DNA from: Aurelia coerulea
Lineage: Eukaryota > Cnidaria > Scyphozoa > Semaeostomeae > Ulmaridae
NCBI GenBank assembly: GCA_039566865.1
Contig: CM076956.1
Span: 14,891,511 to 14,955,510 of the forward strand
Direction of reading: 5' to 3'
DNA: 64,000 nt
The translations under genes were made by a program, and so were the position numbers. Shown piece after piece: positions 1 to 11,306 of the stretch; the first letter of the stretch is position 1; every line of letters starts with the position of its first letter. The notes below the pieces were generated by a model. That model worked only from the letters and a program-made list of their open reading frames with translations, did no database searches and was not told where the DNA came from.

Positions 1-245
1 CGAGAGCAGTCGCGCGAATGATTTCCACTTGTGTGAATCTGGTCGTGCGACCAATGGTCTGAGCATGCGTATTTGATTGGCTCTTTGGTCGCGCTGGTCG
101 CGAAAAAGTTGAAGTCAATCCAACTTCCAAAATCAGTCGCGCGATCGCGGAAGGCAGGGGAATCTTCGTCACAGAAACAAACTACGCATGCCCAGACAAC
201 TGGTCGTGCGACCATGCGACCAAATTCGCACAAGTGGAAACCCGC
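1..245. repeat. TIR element (MITE), left part
   Basis: Inverted ends are visible: TTTCCACTTGTGTGAAT near 28-44 is matched, inverted, by ATTCGCACAAGTGGAAA near 224-240. Both ends carry the palindrome-like GGTCGTGCGACCA (44-56 and 202-214). The interior holds several TCGCGCGA-type motifs and no credible reading frame. The sequence to the left is not seen, so outer boundaries and any target duplication are unknown. It lies upstream of the first visible HDAC3 exon, presumably in an HDAC3 intron. Confidence 0.6.
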
Positions 246-719
246 CTTTAGGGACAAACCTAATGTGACACAGACCAGGCATGCCTTCATTGCAAGAATT
301 TGTGTTTTTACCCACAAACTTCTTTAAAACGTACTCTAAAGTGGCAACAGATGATGATTTTCACTTGACTGCCTGTATAATTGCAAGAGCTCTTTGCCAC
401 TGAAGACTCTCAAGCTAAAGACAAGGTTTGCGTAAAATCACCAGATGCTTCATAAGGCAGTGCTCGAAAATTGTGTGTCAAACTATGAATACATCATCTG
501 TTTCACATAGTAATAGAATATTTACCATCTGTGAAGTTTCTGTAGGTCCTTGACATAATTACACAGAGGAAATCTTTTTAGATCAATAATGTAAGCAAAT
601 TTTTGTGATATTTCAAAAAGCCACACTCAAAAACTCACACTCTTTCATCGTGTTTCATGTGTGCTTGTCAAAACCAGCGTTTGTGCTCTTGTTCATGAAA
701 CTGCCTTTTCCTGTTTCAG

Positions 720-1159
720 GATATATCCAACTATTCAAACCTACGGTAGAGGCAGTGATCGAGAGATACAGACCATCATGTATAGTACTGCAGGTGGTAT
801 TTTGATTCTTCGAATTTTTCTTAAAGAAAGAGCAACTCGTTGCTGTTTCTTGAAATTTTGATGAAGAAGACAACTTATTCAGGGATCTTTAAGCTTGATC
901 TGTTTTCCTAATATTGATAAGACAATCTCATGCATCCACTTTAGCGCAGATGTCAAGACAGCGCCCACATTAAATCGATTCAAAGCTGCATGTAGAATCA
1001 GCAAGTAATCTTTCGTTAAACTCCTTATTTACATACCTTATATATTGGTCTTTATCCTTACTTGTAAGTTTTTATGATTAGAAGTATTTGGTTTATTTTT
1101 AGTTTACAGGGCAGTTTGGAAATCAGTATTTAACTGTAAACCCTGTTTAAAGAATTTAG

Positions 1160-1190
<31 letters not shown>

Positions 1191-4100
1191 TCACTTACAT
1201 CAATAAATATGATATCCTTCTTCATTTCTAGTGTGGTGCAGATTCGCTTGCACTTGACAGACTTGGTTGCTTCAATTTGAATATAAAAGGACATGGGTAT
1301 GTAGCTTGACATTAGAAAAGAACCTTATTACATAGTTTATATCAGCAAACTTATCTCGTCATGTTAGCTTTAGGATTTTGTAGCTAGCCAGTTACAAGAT
1401 AGTTCTCTTGAAATGATATGGTATAGGTAATGTGTCCATGTAAGTACAGCGGTTTTGTGGGGGCCAATTTCATGTGATATTTCATGTGATCACTTCGGTA
1501 AAAGAGCTCACTACGTGGCAAGGAGCGATCTAAGCAGATTGATGACTTACTTGCGGTTGCGATTTTGCAGCTGAAATTTTAGTTTGCATGTGATCAATTA
1601 AATTCTGTTTATCATTGCGCACTCTTCGAGGTTCTTCGTCAGTATCGTGTCCGCATATTTTGACAAGAGTGTATACGCAGCTCTACTCAAATGGACCCAT
1701 TGCCTTTAAGCTTCAGCTATTGTACTGAATGTTTCAGTGAAAAGCCCTAAACTTTGTTGGACAGTGTTCACAGCCGGGGCGACAAGATGCATTGAGATTT
1801 TCACCGAACATTTAGCTCGAAATTTGATAATTTCCTCGGGAATATATCTTGGTCCATCATTTAGCTGAGGCTTTGGCATTTGTTACCTAGTTAGCAGCTC
1901 TGATTTGGGACTTCTTAATGAAAGTGCAATTTTGTATTGAAATTATTTGCATTGTTTGCTGAAAATAATAGATTCATTGATACCAAACTCTTTTGATTTT
2001 AGTGAATGTGTTAAGTTTGTGAGGTCCTTCAATCTCCCAATGCTGGTTCTTGGTGGCGGAGGTTATACAATACGAAATGTGGCTCGTTGTTGGCAAGTTT
2101 ATTTTCCATTTGCTAACAAGGTCACATTTTGTAATACAATAGCAACAGTTGCATCTGATTGACATCTCAGTTCAAAGGGATTAGCGACTGCAGACAAAGG
2201 AAATTCTCTCAACCAGTAATTCAAAACAAACAACACCCCAAAAGTTTCCCGAAAGTTGTAGGATAAACTCTCGCCTTGTGCAAGCGAAAGGTGGTTGTTA
2301 AGAGAAGTTATGTGCTTATAACGAAAGAAGAAGGGTACATCTAAAGTTTTATCTGGCAGATTTTGTTTATTTCCTTTGTCTGCAGTCGCTAATCGCTTTG
2401 AATTGAGTTGTCAATCATATGCAACTATTGCTATTGTATTACAAAATCTGCCCTTGTTCTATTGGCTACTTGTTCATTTATTCTAGTGCACAAGCTTTTC
2501 TTGTTCATAAGTAAGTTGCTGTTAATAGTTCATTCCTCGATACAACATGATTCTTAACATTTTGCGATGAAACCCTTGACAAAATGTCAGTAAGTTGCTT
2601 AAATGTGGAACATGGTTTTGTTTTCAATCTTCGATATAAGAAAATAGCCATGTGTGCGTTGATTGGTGAACCACCCGCATAATTTCTTCTATGCGAGCAA
2701 TTCACACTCCTACCTACGATCAAAAGAAGGCAATCTTTCTAGGGCCTGTCTTGAAAAGGAGTATTTGTTGGAGCAGGTTGTTATGTCAATGTTGCTCGGT
2801 GTAATTTATGCATTTTTGAGTATAGTTATCGCCAATATTTCCTAAAGCTCGTTACCATTTGGACATAAAAATTCTACAGCTGCTTTAAAATTTATTTCTT
2901 TGAGCGAACACTCTCGTATTAATGAGAGTCAAGAATCCCCCCCCCCCCCACTTCCCCCCACGGAGGTCAATGCAAGGACAGGGATTATGAATCAAACACA
3001 GGTACGAGACTCTGAAAGTCATTTTCTGAGCACGGCTATCACGTCGTTTAAGTCAAATTTTGATTGTTATTTTCAATTGGCAGGACCTACGAGACTTCAA
3101 TTCTACTTGACGAATGCATAAGCGAGAAAATACCAACAAATACAGGTATCATATACCATTATGTGTCAGTTATAGATCTTAGAACTGCTTCGCCATCCTT
3201 TTAGATAAAGGGAAGTCATCAGCTTGCTAGCAATCGGATTTCTTTTTTATCGTTGTGCAAATTAAACATTGAATCTTGTCTGAAAATTCATGGAGAAAAA
3301 TATCAGCCAGTACAGGGAAATAAATCCATGATCTACAGATTCCCGGTCCAGCGACTCAACCATTTTTTCATTTTTCAATTTCATTTTCAATTTTTTCAGC
3401 ATGGTAGCACCTCAGTTAAAAACTGATTAAAAAGGGCCATGCAATAGAAATACAACTATAAACCTATGTTATTACAATAGATGTGGTAGGATTTAATAAA
3501 AAGTTAAGATAACTAGAGTGTATATAAAAGAATGTAATTTATGCCTCAGCGATTTCATCACTCCTTCCCGGAAATTTTTTAAAGTGGGTGTTCCTTTTCG
3601 TTCAGCTTGTAAGCCATTCCATCCAGTGACTAGCCCCTTGCTCATATCGCATATTATCGTTTAGGGCTTTTAAAACCATGTTTCATGTTCCAGAATCGAT
3701 CAAATTCTAAATCGTGGGTCATCCCAGGGCATTGATCTACACTGGTGGATAGCCTTCGCCTTGAATTGTTAAAACAACTCTTGCTCTCGGCGTTCGCCTT
3801 TCTAGAGCATTGGTAGCACAGGGGACGTCATCAGATTTCTTGTCAAGTTAGTCACGGAGGAAATGTTAGCCACACGGGGAACTGAGTTGAAGCCATGATC
3901 TGCAGACTTTCGGTCCAGTGACTTAACCATTGGTCCACACTGGCTGATAGTTTTCACCTTGAATTGTTAGCACAACTCTTGTTCTCGGCATTCGCTTTTC
4001 TCAAGAGTTGGCAGTATATAGGCCTGTCTAGACAAATGATTGCTGGTTGGAACAGCGATAGTCTTGAAACTACATGTAGCTAGCTACAGTGGAATCCAAA

Positions 4101-7100
4101 GTCTGATTCAATTACCAATGTGAACTTGTTGGTTTTTATAATCTTCTTTGCTTGGAATTTTCTTTCCAAACCTTCTTTGCCAAAACATATTTCGTTTTTA
4201 TCATTCATAGAAAACCATCAACTTTGCCATTCTTTTTGAAACTTCTCGCTGTATTTCATTTCAGAATATTTACAATACTTTGCACCAGACTATTCACTTT
4301 GCCCTGAAATGAGTGGAAGCTTCCCAAACACAAATACGAAGCAGGTTAGTATATTTTTTGTCTGGTGTTAAAGCGGCTTGTTTGTATCATTGATTTGTTC
4401 CTCGCACGAATTAAACTGGCGAGTGTGCGCCGAGGCGCGTTTTTGCTTATTCGACGTTGCTCTTTATATCAGCTATTAGTTTATTCTCTCTCCTTTAAGG
4501 ATTTCAGGTTAATTCGTTGTTTCTCTTGCAGAATTTAACAGTTTCTCCCTAGTAACAGGTTAATTTGGTTGTTATTCTTTCGACAGATTACAGTGTCTAA
4601 TGTCTCGTTCAATTCCTACCCTGACCATCCCCCCCGGGCAGCCCGGGTGTCAACAAAAATTCCTTGCTCAAATGCCCGGGGGCCGGGGAAAAATCGGTGG
4701 TCAAATGCCCGGGGGCCGGGCAATAAGAAAATGCCATATTCCCAGTTACTGTATAAGCAAAAGCTCCTGTTCTAGTCAAATGCTACTCAAATGCCCGGGG
4801 GCCGGGGAAAAATCTAAGGTCAAATGCCCGGGGGCCGGGAATATTTTTCGTGCAAATGCCCGGGGGTGTTCCGGGGGGGGATGGTCAGGGTAGGAATTGA
4901 ACGAGACATAATGTTGTGTTCTTGAGTTTACTACTATTAGTCCGTTATGTAAGGCGGTATCTTTTGTGGCAACTTTATGAGGCTTGAATGTTTCTTCGTG
5001 AGGCAGAACGGAAACAATCTACACATTCGCGCTATGAAACTGCACAATTTCCAAGGGTTTTACTTTATGGTAAAAAGATTTTGGTTCGTATTTTTCCCAT
5101 GTAGAATATTAGTCAGAAGTACAGTCGCGTTAGTTTGATTCCATGCACCTTAAATCTTTTATTGAAGGTCGTGTTTGCTTATGTCTGTAGGTCTAACTCA
5201 ATTTTTATGGGAAAATTTGTCATTATTTCGACATTAAGCAATAGAAGTGAGTTACAGTGATGAAGAGTTGACATTATTGATTCAAACGATTTAGTTTTCC
5301 TTCTCACTATTGAGTTAGAATGCTTAGCTACCTTTAAGACCGTGCATAACCACTTCAGGGAACAACTATCCTCCGCCAAACCAAATTCAAAAATTTTGAT
5401 CCTAGATTTCACATTCAGTGTGAAATACTACTCGCCATTTTGTTGCCAGTCCACATTACAGTAAAAACCCGCGTATAAGAACCTACTATTTTGCAAATGA
5501 GCCTGGGTTCTTAAACAATGAATACAATGGATTGGTTCTTATGAAACAATTGAAAATGTGTGAATTTCAGCCTGAAGGTTCTTAATCGACTAGGTTCTTA
5601 TATGCGGGTTTTTACTGTATGTGAAGTTTCAACATAGAGATAGATTTAAAGCTTCCAAAGAATATCTGTTATTGGCAAAGAGACTGATCTCTACCTTTTT
5701 AAGACTTCGTGTACCCAATCCAATATGGAATTCAGCTTTGTGATAGATCCAACAAAACATTGACTGGAAAAATTTGGCGATAGTTGGACTTTGAGTAAGA
5801 AATAAATCAAGATATGTTTTAAACAACATCTTGGAAAGTAGTAATAGCTTAAATCGACCAAGTCACATCTCAAGGGATAGCTTGGCCTTCCTGGTACATG
5901 TTGATTGAAATCTCTTGTTGATAGCAATTTTTTTTAAGGAAGCAAGGTGACATGTAGCTTGTAAAGTTATTTTTTGGTCGCCCGCTACTATTTCTTTGCA
6001 TGCCTATCCTCGTTACTATCGGGTGAGTAATAGAAAACAATCCCCATTTGAAAAGTCATTGCTAATAGTGACGCTAATATCAAAAACGCTAATATTGGCA
6101 ACTATATTATTTAATGTCCACGTAGATTTTGATTATAAATATAACATAGCCTTGAATATAATAATGTTAACACTTCTTACATTATTATATTCAAGGCTAT
6201 GTTATATTTATAATCAAAATCTACTTGGACATTTTAAGAATCATAGCCACGCGTACAAACAACTGAATTATATATTATTTAATGTTTGACTTGTTCAGAT
6301 CCATTTTGGAATTCATTTGACTAGAATCAGCCACTCCGTTCTAAAATTACGAGGACTTTTCTCGAGAGAGCCCCTTCATAGCCTGCGTGCAGACTATACC
6401 CAAGGAAAAGTTATAGTCTGCGCAGCGCCGCTCACTGTTGTGTAGTGCGTGCTTCAGCATTTATTTCGCAATGGTGATAACAAAGAAAGCTTCTTGTTGT
6501 AACAGCCAATAAAATGACTTTCCTGTGAAACAAGGAAGCAATCAGATTTGAGAACGGCCATCATGTGATTAAATCTCAAGTTTCACTTTGTTCTCTAGGC
6601 AAACTTCATTAGCAACACAATACTCTGGAATTTTAACTACCCTACTGCAGACAATAAGCAGACGCCAAGGAGAAAGGGTCATTCAAATGGCATTGAAATA
6701 AATAGCTGACGCATACAATACACGAAATTAAGCGGCGTTGCGCAGACTATACCTTTTCCTCAGTTAGGTATTGTCTGCACGCAGGCTAGCCCCTTCAAGG
6801 AACCTTGAAAACAGGCCTAAAATCACGAGCAAGTTTTGTAACATTTCTTGGGAGAATGAAATTACCTGGATTATTGTTGTTATGTTCCAAGGGAGGACAC
6901 TTTCGTGGACTGGTCGATTTTAGCAAGATTATCTTGATTTTAGTCAGGTGAATTCTAAAATGTATTTGAACATGTCTGCTATCAAACTATATACTTGCCA
7001 ATAGAAAGCCATAGGCCTTGATATCCAGGGAGCAGTGGCCTTACAAACGGGGATTGTTATGTTCCAAGGGAGGACACTTTCGTGGACTGGTCGATTTTAG

Positions 7101-9813
7101 CAAGATTATCTTGATTTTAGTCAGGTGAATTCTAATATGTATTTGAGCATGTCTGCTATCAAACTATATACTTGCCAATAGAAAGCCATAGGCCTTGATA
7201 TCCAGGGAGCAGTGGCCTTACAAACGGGGATTGTTATGTTCCAAGGGAGGACACTTTCGTGGACTGGTCGATTTTAGCAAGATTATCTTGATTTTAGTCA
7301 GGTGAATTCTAAAATGTATTTGAACATGTCTGCTATCAAACTATATACTTGCCAATAGAAAGCCATAGGCTTTGATATCCAGGGAGCAGTGGCCTTACAA
7401 ACGGGGATTGTTATGTTCCAAGGGAGGACACTTTCGTGGACTGGTCGATTTTAGCAAGATTATCTTGATTTTAGTCAGGTGAATTCTAAAATGTATTTGA
7501 ACATGTCTGCTATCAAACTATATACTTGCCAATAGAAAGCCATAGGCCTTGATATCCAGGGAGCAGTGGCCTTACAAACGGGGATTGTTATGTTCCAAGG
7601 GAGGACACTTTCATGGAGTGGTCGATTTTATTCAGGTAAATTCTAAAATGTATTTGAGCTATTAAACTATATACTTTGCCAATAGAAAGCCATAGGCCTT
7701 GATATCCAGGGAGCAGTGGCCTTACAAACGGGGATTGTTATGTTCCAAGGGAGGACACTTTCATGGAGTGGTCGATTTTATTCAGGTAAATTCTAAAATG
7801 TATTTGAGCTATTAAACTATATACTTTGCCAATAGAAAGCCATAGGCCTTGATATCCAGGGAGCAGTGGCCTTACAAACGGGGATTGTTATGTTCCAAGG
7901 GAGGACACTTTCATGGAGTGGTCGATTTTATTCAGGTAAATTCTAAAATGTATTTGAGCTATTAAACTATATACTTTCCAGTACTGTTGCCGGTAATGTT
8001 ATTGTTTCTTTTTCGTAGTACTTAGATAATATCAAGCAAACCATTATGGACCATTTGCAATGTATGACGGGTGCTCCAAGTGTCCAAATGCAAGAGGTGG
8101 GTAGTATTATTTTTCGATTAACCTTCTTTCATCATTTTTTTTCCTAATTCTTTGAGGGTAAAAAAGACTATATCAGCTCAGTTGTGACAGATATACCCCT
8201 GTAGTTCATTGCTCACTTCAAGAAATGCCTATGCACCCATATCTTCCTTGGCTACACAATGAAACGGAACGGCACGTGTTAAATCTATCAGGGTATATAT
8301 TTAACTTGGCCGGGGCCAGCTTTTAACCATGTCGATTCCCTTTAATTCGTTACATGCTGCGTTGGATAGCCAAGATTTGGACTTGTCTTGTTCGAACTGA
8401 AGGAGAGATAAGAAGGAAAAATGAGAGGAAGAGAAAGGGGAAAGTTTCCTTATCCCCATGCCCTATACGTGGAGATTTGAGACAAGTCCATCTCATCTAA
8501 AGATAACTTCCAAAGTTTTCAGAAATTATGAGTGTTTCCAATAATTCGCAGAAAAAAGATTGAGAGTTTCAGTCACATTTATCAGACTTTTCTGCATTAC
8601 AGCATGCGCATTAAGTCGAAACAACGCTGATCCAGAGATTTTTTATGCTCATGAGATGCTCGTGAACTAGAAGGACTTTTAAAAGTCATTTTGGAACTCG
8701 TAAAAGATTCAGTATGCTATTAAATGAGGTTTTCAATGGATTTATGTTGTTGTTGTGCCATAATTGTCTTCAAAAAGACGCACCAACGCGTAAAACTTTG
8801 CTCAGTGGAAATCATTCTATTCTCAAGTGCAAAATGCTTGAAGGTGTTGTGGCGCAGTGGTGTAATCCTCTGACTTTGCAGCCAGAACAGTCAGGCGGAG
8901 TGGGTTCGATACCCGGTAGGACCCCACCACTTGAGCGTCATGACAAGGGGTCGCGGACTTGATTAGGTCTGCTCTATTTCTGCGATCCCAGCGCTTGGCG
9001 CTGAAAGACGCAACTTCACCTTCACTTCACCAATGCTCTCGAGCATTCTTCGCTTGAGCGGAAAATGCAGCTCCATGGAAATAAGCCTTCAATGTTATTT
9101 TCTTGCAAGAATAACTCTGTCCTGTAGCTTTCCTGGTTGGTGCTTGGTAACGAACCTAATTGGGCTTCTTAAATTTCTTGTAATGCTCTTCTTAACTTTG
9201 GTATAATTGTTCTTAGGTGCCTCCTGATCTTTTAAGCTTGGAGTTGAACACTGAACCCAACCCTGACGTACGTGTTTCTCAAGAAGAAGAAGATGCAAGG
9301 TACTTTTCATATTTATGACAAATTGTGGTGTTTGCATTTTTTGCAGCCAACGATAGGTCACTCAAGAAATTTTACTCTGTTTCGACAGCTGTTCAAGGGA
9401 AGAGTTTCATCATTCAAGTGGTCTGCGTTTCTTTGTGACATTTATGACCAAATTAGAAGCTTAATATGCAAAAGCAGATTAAGCTGGTAATGATATGTGC
9501 TGTTTGCAGCATGCTTCAAAACCAGGCAGCCCTAAAGGGAGCTAATTCTAATAAACAATCATGAGATTAGCTTTACCTGGGAAATTATTTGACCTTTGAT
9601 CTACTCGCCAGAAAAAAGAAATTTCAAGATCGACCATGTGATGAAATTTTGGTGCAATTTTCGTGATTTTTTTGTTTCAAACAGGAATGATTTTTCGGGC
9701 CACTTGGTATCAGACATCTGTCTCTATTCCCTTTCAGGATAGATGCCTCGAATGATTTCTACAGTGGAGAAAATGATGTTGACAAAGATTCAGAGTATCT
9801 TGAAGTCTCATAG
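720..9813 (+). CDS. HDAC3: histone deacetylase 3-like, class I (3' part, eight exons)
   Basis: Lysine deacetylase that acts on histone tails, in other animals as the catalytic subunit of the NCoR/SMRT corepressor. Exons read from splice sites and conserved protein: 720-793, 1232-1296, 2003-2092, 3084-3145, 4265-4344, 8019-8096, 9217-9299, 9738-9813 (stop TAG 9811-9813). All phases join. Visible motifs: PSCIVLQ|CGADSL, whose Asp is the third zinc ligand of class I enzymes; DRLGCF and GYTIRN, whose Arg residues bind inositol phosphate in HDAC3; and LGGGGYT with the transition-state Tyr. The short acidic C-terminus ([20 protein letters not shown]) follows the HDAC3 pattern rather than the long Lys/Glu-rich HDAC1/2 tail. 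The N-terminal two thirds, with the catalytic His pair and the other zinc ligands, is outside the window. The intron after exon 2003-2092 uses a GC donor. Introns are full of repeats. Assignment to class I is very secure, to HDAC3 strong. Confidence 0.93.
1161..1188. repeat. (AATC)n microsatellite
   Basis: About seven perfect ATCA units in an HDAC3 intron, 40 bp upstream of the exon at 1232. It resembles the simple-sequence tails left by SINEs, but no SINE body was identified to its left. Confidence 0.8.
2107..2474. repeat. foldback element in HDAC3 intron
   Basis: Two long inverted arms: about 2110-2210 (TTTTGTAATACAATAGCAAC, then GATTAGCGACTGCAGACAAA) and about 2375-2470, which carries the reverse complements (TTTGTCTGCAGTCGCTAATC, GTTGCTATTGTATTACAAAA order reversed). 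Arm identity looks about 85-90 percent by eye, with a spacer of about 165 bp. It begins only about 15 bp after the GC splice donor at 2093. No transposase frame. Superfamily not recognised. Confidence 0.75.
3722..4020. repeat. tandem duplication in HDAC3 intron
   Basis: A block containing CACTGG..GATAG....CACCTTGAATTGTTA..ACAACTCTTG.TCTCGGC.TTCGC occurs twice, near 3738-3815 and near 3930-3998, about 185 bp apart. Shorter echoes of the same sequence (CCGGTCCAGCGACTCAACC, 3343-3361; TCGGTCCAGTGACTTAACC, 3909-3927) precede each copy. The copies are diverged and no coding potential was seen. Confidence 0.55.
4600..4910. repeat. TIR element with CCCGGG-rich interior
   Basis: Nearly perfect 38-bp inverted ends: left starts ATGTCTCGTTCAATTCCTAC (4600), right ends with its reverse complement GTAGGAATTGAACGAGACAT (about 4890-4909). 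The ends continue inward through CCCTGACCATCCCCCCCGG. The interior has five or more short repeats of CAAATGCCCGGGGGCCGGG with spacers. About 310 bp, in an HDAC3 intron. No open frame belongs to it; GC content is far above the surrounding intron. Confidence 0.85.
5457..5619. repeat. 163-bp MITE with TA ends
   Basis: Inverted ends TACAGTAAAAACCCGCGTAT at 5457 and the near-complement ATATGCGGGTTTTTACTGTA ending at 5619, extending inward through AAGAACCTA/TAGGTTCTTA. The terminal TA on both sides is consistent with a TA target duplication (Tc1/mariner-like). The interior repeats the GGTTCTTA motif. Non-coding. Confidence 0.85.
6114..6232. repeat. 119-bp near-perfect hairpin
   Basis: The left arm begins ATGTCCACGTAGATTTTGAT (6114) and the right arm ends with ATCAAAATCTACTTGGACAT (6232). 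Arms of about 54 bp pair with only one mismatch (C/T in the CACG/CTTG step), leaving a loop of about 10 nt. It lies in an HDAC3 intron on the sense strand. It could be a very young MITE or a hairpin RNA source; no promoter or target evidence either way. Confidence 0.85.
6379..6788. mobile_element. 410-bp TIR element with 9-bp target duplication
   Basis: The ends TAGCCTGCGTGCAGAC (6379) and GTCTGCACGCAGGCTA (to 6788) are perfect inverted repeats. Pairing continues inward for about 55 bp with small gaps (AAGGAAAAG/CTTTTCCT, TATAGTCTGCGCA, CGCCGCT). The element is flanked by GCCCCTTCA on both sides (6370-6378 and 6789-6797), a 9-bp direct duplication. A 9-bp duplication suggests Mutator-type transposition; with one ambiguous base at the edge, 8 bp (hAT-like) remains possible. 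No transposase is encoded, so it is non-autonomous. Confidence 0.85.
6877..7978. repeat. tandem array, seven units of 177 then 150 bp
   Basis: Using TATGTTCCAAGGGAGGACAC as anchor, starts are 6881, 7058, 7235, 7412, 7589, 7739 and 7889: four intervals of 177 bp, then two of 150 bp, then a partial unit. The 150-bp units lack the segment with GCAAGATTATCTTGATTTTAG and part of CATGTCTGC, so a deletion-bearing unit was itself amplified. Copies are nearly identical within each class. The array lies in the HDAC3 intron before the exon at 8019. A diverged single copy is at about 60694-60830. Confidence 0.93.
8843..9031 (+). mobile_element. tRNA-derived SINE
   Basis: A tRNA-like head with canonical pol III boxes: box A TGGCGCAGTGG (8850-8860) and box B GGTTCGATACC (about 8904-8914), spaced as in a tRNA. 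A non-tRNA body follows (GCGATCCCAGCGCTTGGCGC, forming a short GCGC stem) and then a tail of CTTCACCTTCACTTCACC repeats. The acceptor stem does not pair and the anticodon arm is degenerate, so it is a retroposon and not a tRNA gene. It lies in the HDAC3 intron, same strand as the gene. Confidence 0.85.
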
Positions 9814-10053
9814 ATATGATGGCGGGGAGTTATTTGAGCAATTCTGGATAAACTATCCAAGATGTTACCAACAGAGCAGATAACGCAGAGAAAGGAGCTC
9901 TCTAATTGCATTGACTTGCTGTATAGTGCTAGCAACTAAGCCAGCTGGTCACAAACATGGCCAATTTTAACACAATGCTGTTGACCAAGGACATAGAATG
10001 CTTGTGGTTATTTAAGATTACAAGGACAAGGACAGGACGTGAAATAGCTAGAC

Positions 10054-10059
10054 AATAAA
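10054..10059 (+). promoter_or_regulatory. candidate HDAC3 polyadenylation signal
   Basis: First AATAAA after the HDAC3 stop codon, about 240 bp downstream, in a stretch without obvious repeats. Further AATAAA hexamers occur about 100 and 135 bp beyond it, in a small duplicated segment, so the site used is not determined. Confidence 0.45.
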
Positions 10060-10517
10060 ATTGCAGCTTATAGTCGTGTTCCAAAGTTCAGAAATATTAC
10101 TGTAACCTTGCCCTCTTTGGTTATCTTTGATATAGATCTTACTCTTTGAAATAAATCGACAAGGTTATCTTTGAAATGGATCTTACTCTATGAAATAAAT
10201 CGACAAGAAAGTACTTCCCCTCATTTTTTTACAAGCTTGATTCAGACCTTCGCGTTTAGGCGAACAATAGTATTCGATGACTTAACGTGTCGCCACTAAT
10301 TGGGTCAAGTTTTTGGAAAGCCAAGTGATACATTAACAGAGAGTTGTATTGCGAGGGGTAGCAAGAGCAGGCAAAATCGTTTCAGATCTTTACTTGTGAA
10401 TTTTATGTAATCTGATTAGTCAGTTCTGTGATGGAAGTCTTATTGCAAATGAATCAAGATTTGATGCATGTGTTTTAAAAAAGTCTATTGTTGTGACATA
10501 AAGGCTGATTATGTCCG

Positions 10518-10638
10518 TGGAATTTTCCGAGCGGGCGGAAATTATTTTGTTTAAGAGAGAAAATGCAGCTCTGAAATTGAATAGATAGTTACGACCGAGC
10601 AAACTTTTAATGTCTAACGTCCGCTCGGAAAATTCCAC
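10518..10638. repeat. short TIR element
   Basis: GTGGAATTTTCCGAGCGG (10518) is inverted as CCGCTCGGAAAATTCCAC (to 10638), around 120 bp in all. Non-coding, downstream of HDAC3. The nearby 10800-10925 stretch has two imperfect repeats of ATACCCAA.GATGGGGAAA, another unclassified repeat. Confidence 0.7.
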
Positions 10639-11306
10639 TCACTGGAATGGAGATTAGGCCTAATGCTCTTCGTGGTTTATTTTCATCGTTGTCATACGTT
10701 CCGGGCCTACGTTTTTGCCTTTCTGCCCATGAGTCGTATATAAACCTCACAAGATAATGCTGCCAAGCCATGATTATGGTAATTAAGAAAATTACTTTTT
10801 CACTGCAAAATAAATACCCAAAGATGGGGAAACTTTGGAGAGGAACTATTGATACCCAAGAATGGGGAAAAATTCTCAAAATAGACCCAAAACTGGGACG
10901 CCTCACGTCCCCGTCCGAATTTTTGAATGCTGCCAGGCCCGGGATATAAACCTTTGATCGATTTGATAAGGCCTCTTCCTCTTCTCTTCAAATAAATTTT
11001 GATGCTCTATTAGAAACGATTAGAGGTCATTTTGTCGTCTGGACTTGTCCGCGTCTCATTTTCTTTCATCAGTATATTCCCCCGCAGCGCCCTATGACTC
11101 AAATACTGATGAAAGAAAGTCAGACTTGGACAAGTTCATTGGACGTCAAGCAACTTTTCAATATTTGGTTGTGAGTTGCAAAATGCTTTTGAACAAAAAT
11201 GTGTCACCAACTGCACTCAAGTCAAATAGTACTGAGAAGTAGAGAGGGCCAGGGTCAATATTGTAACACTTTGAAAAAATCAGCCATATCGTATGAATAT
11301 TGAATA

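Noticed and set aside
5996..6289. 97-residue open frame, plus strand
   Set aside because: It runs straight through the 119-bp hairpin, so the peptide is a translated palindrome within an HDAC3 intron.
8843..8925. Possible tRNA gene
   Set aside because: Box A and B are good but the acceptor stem does not pair and the sequence continues into a SINE body and tail.
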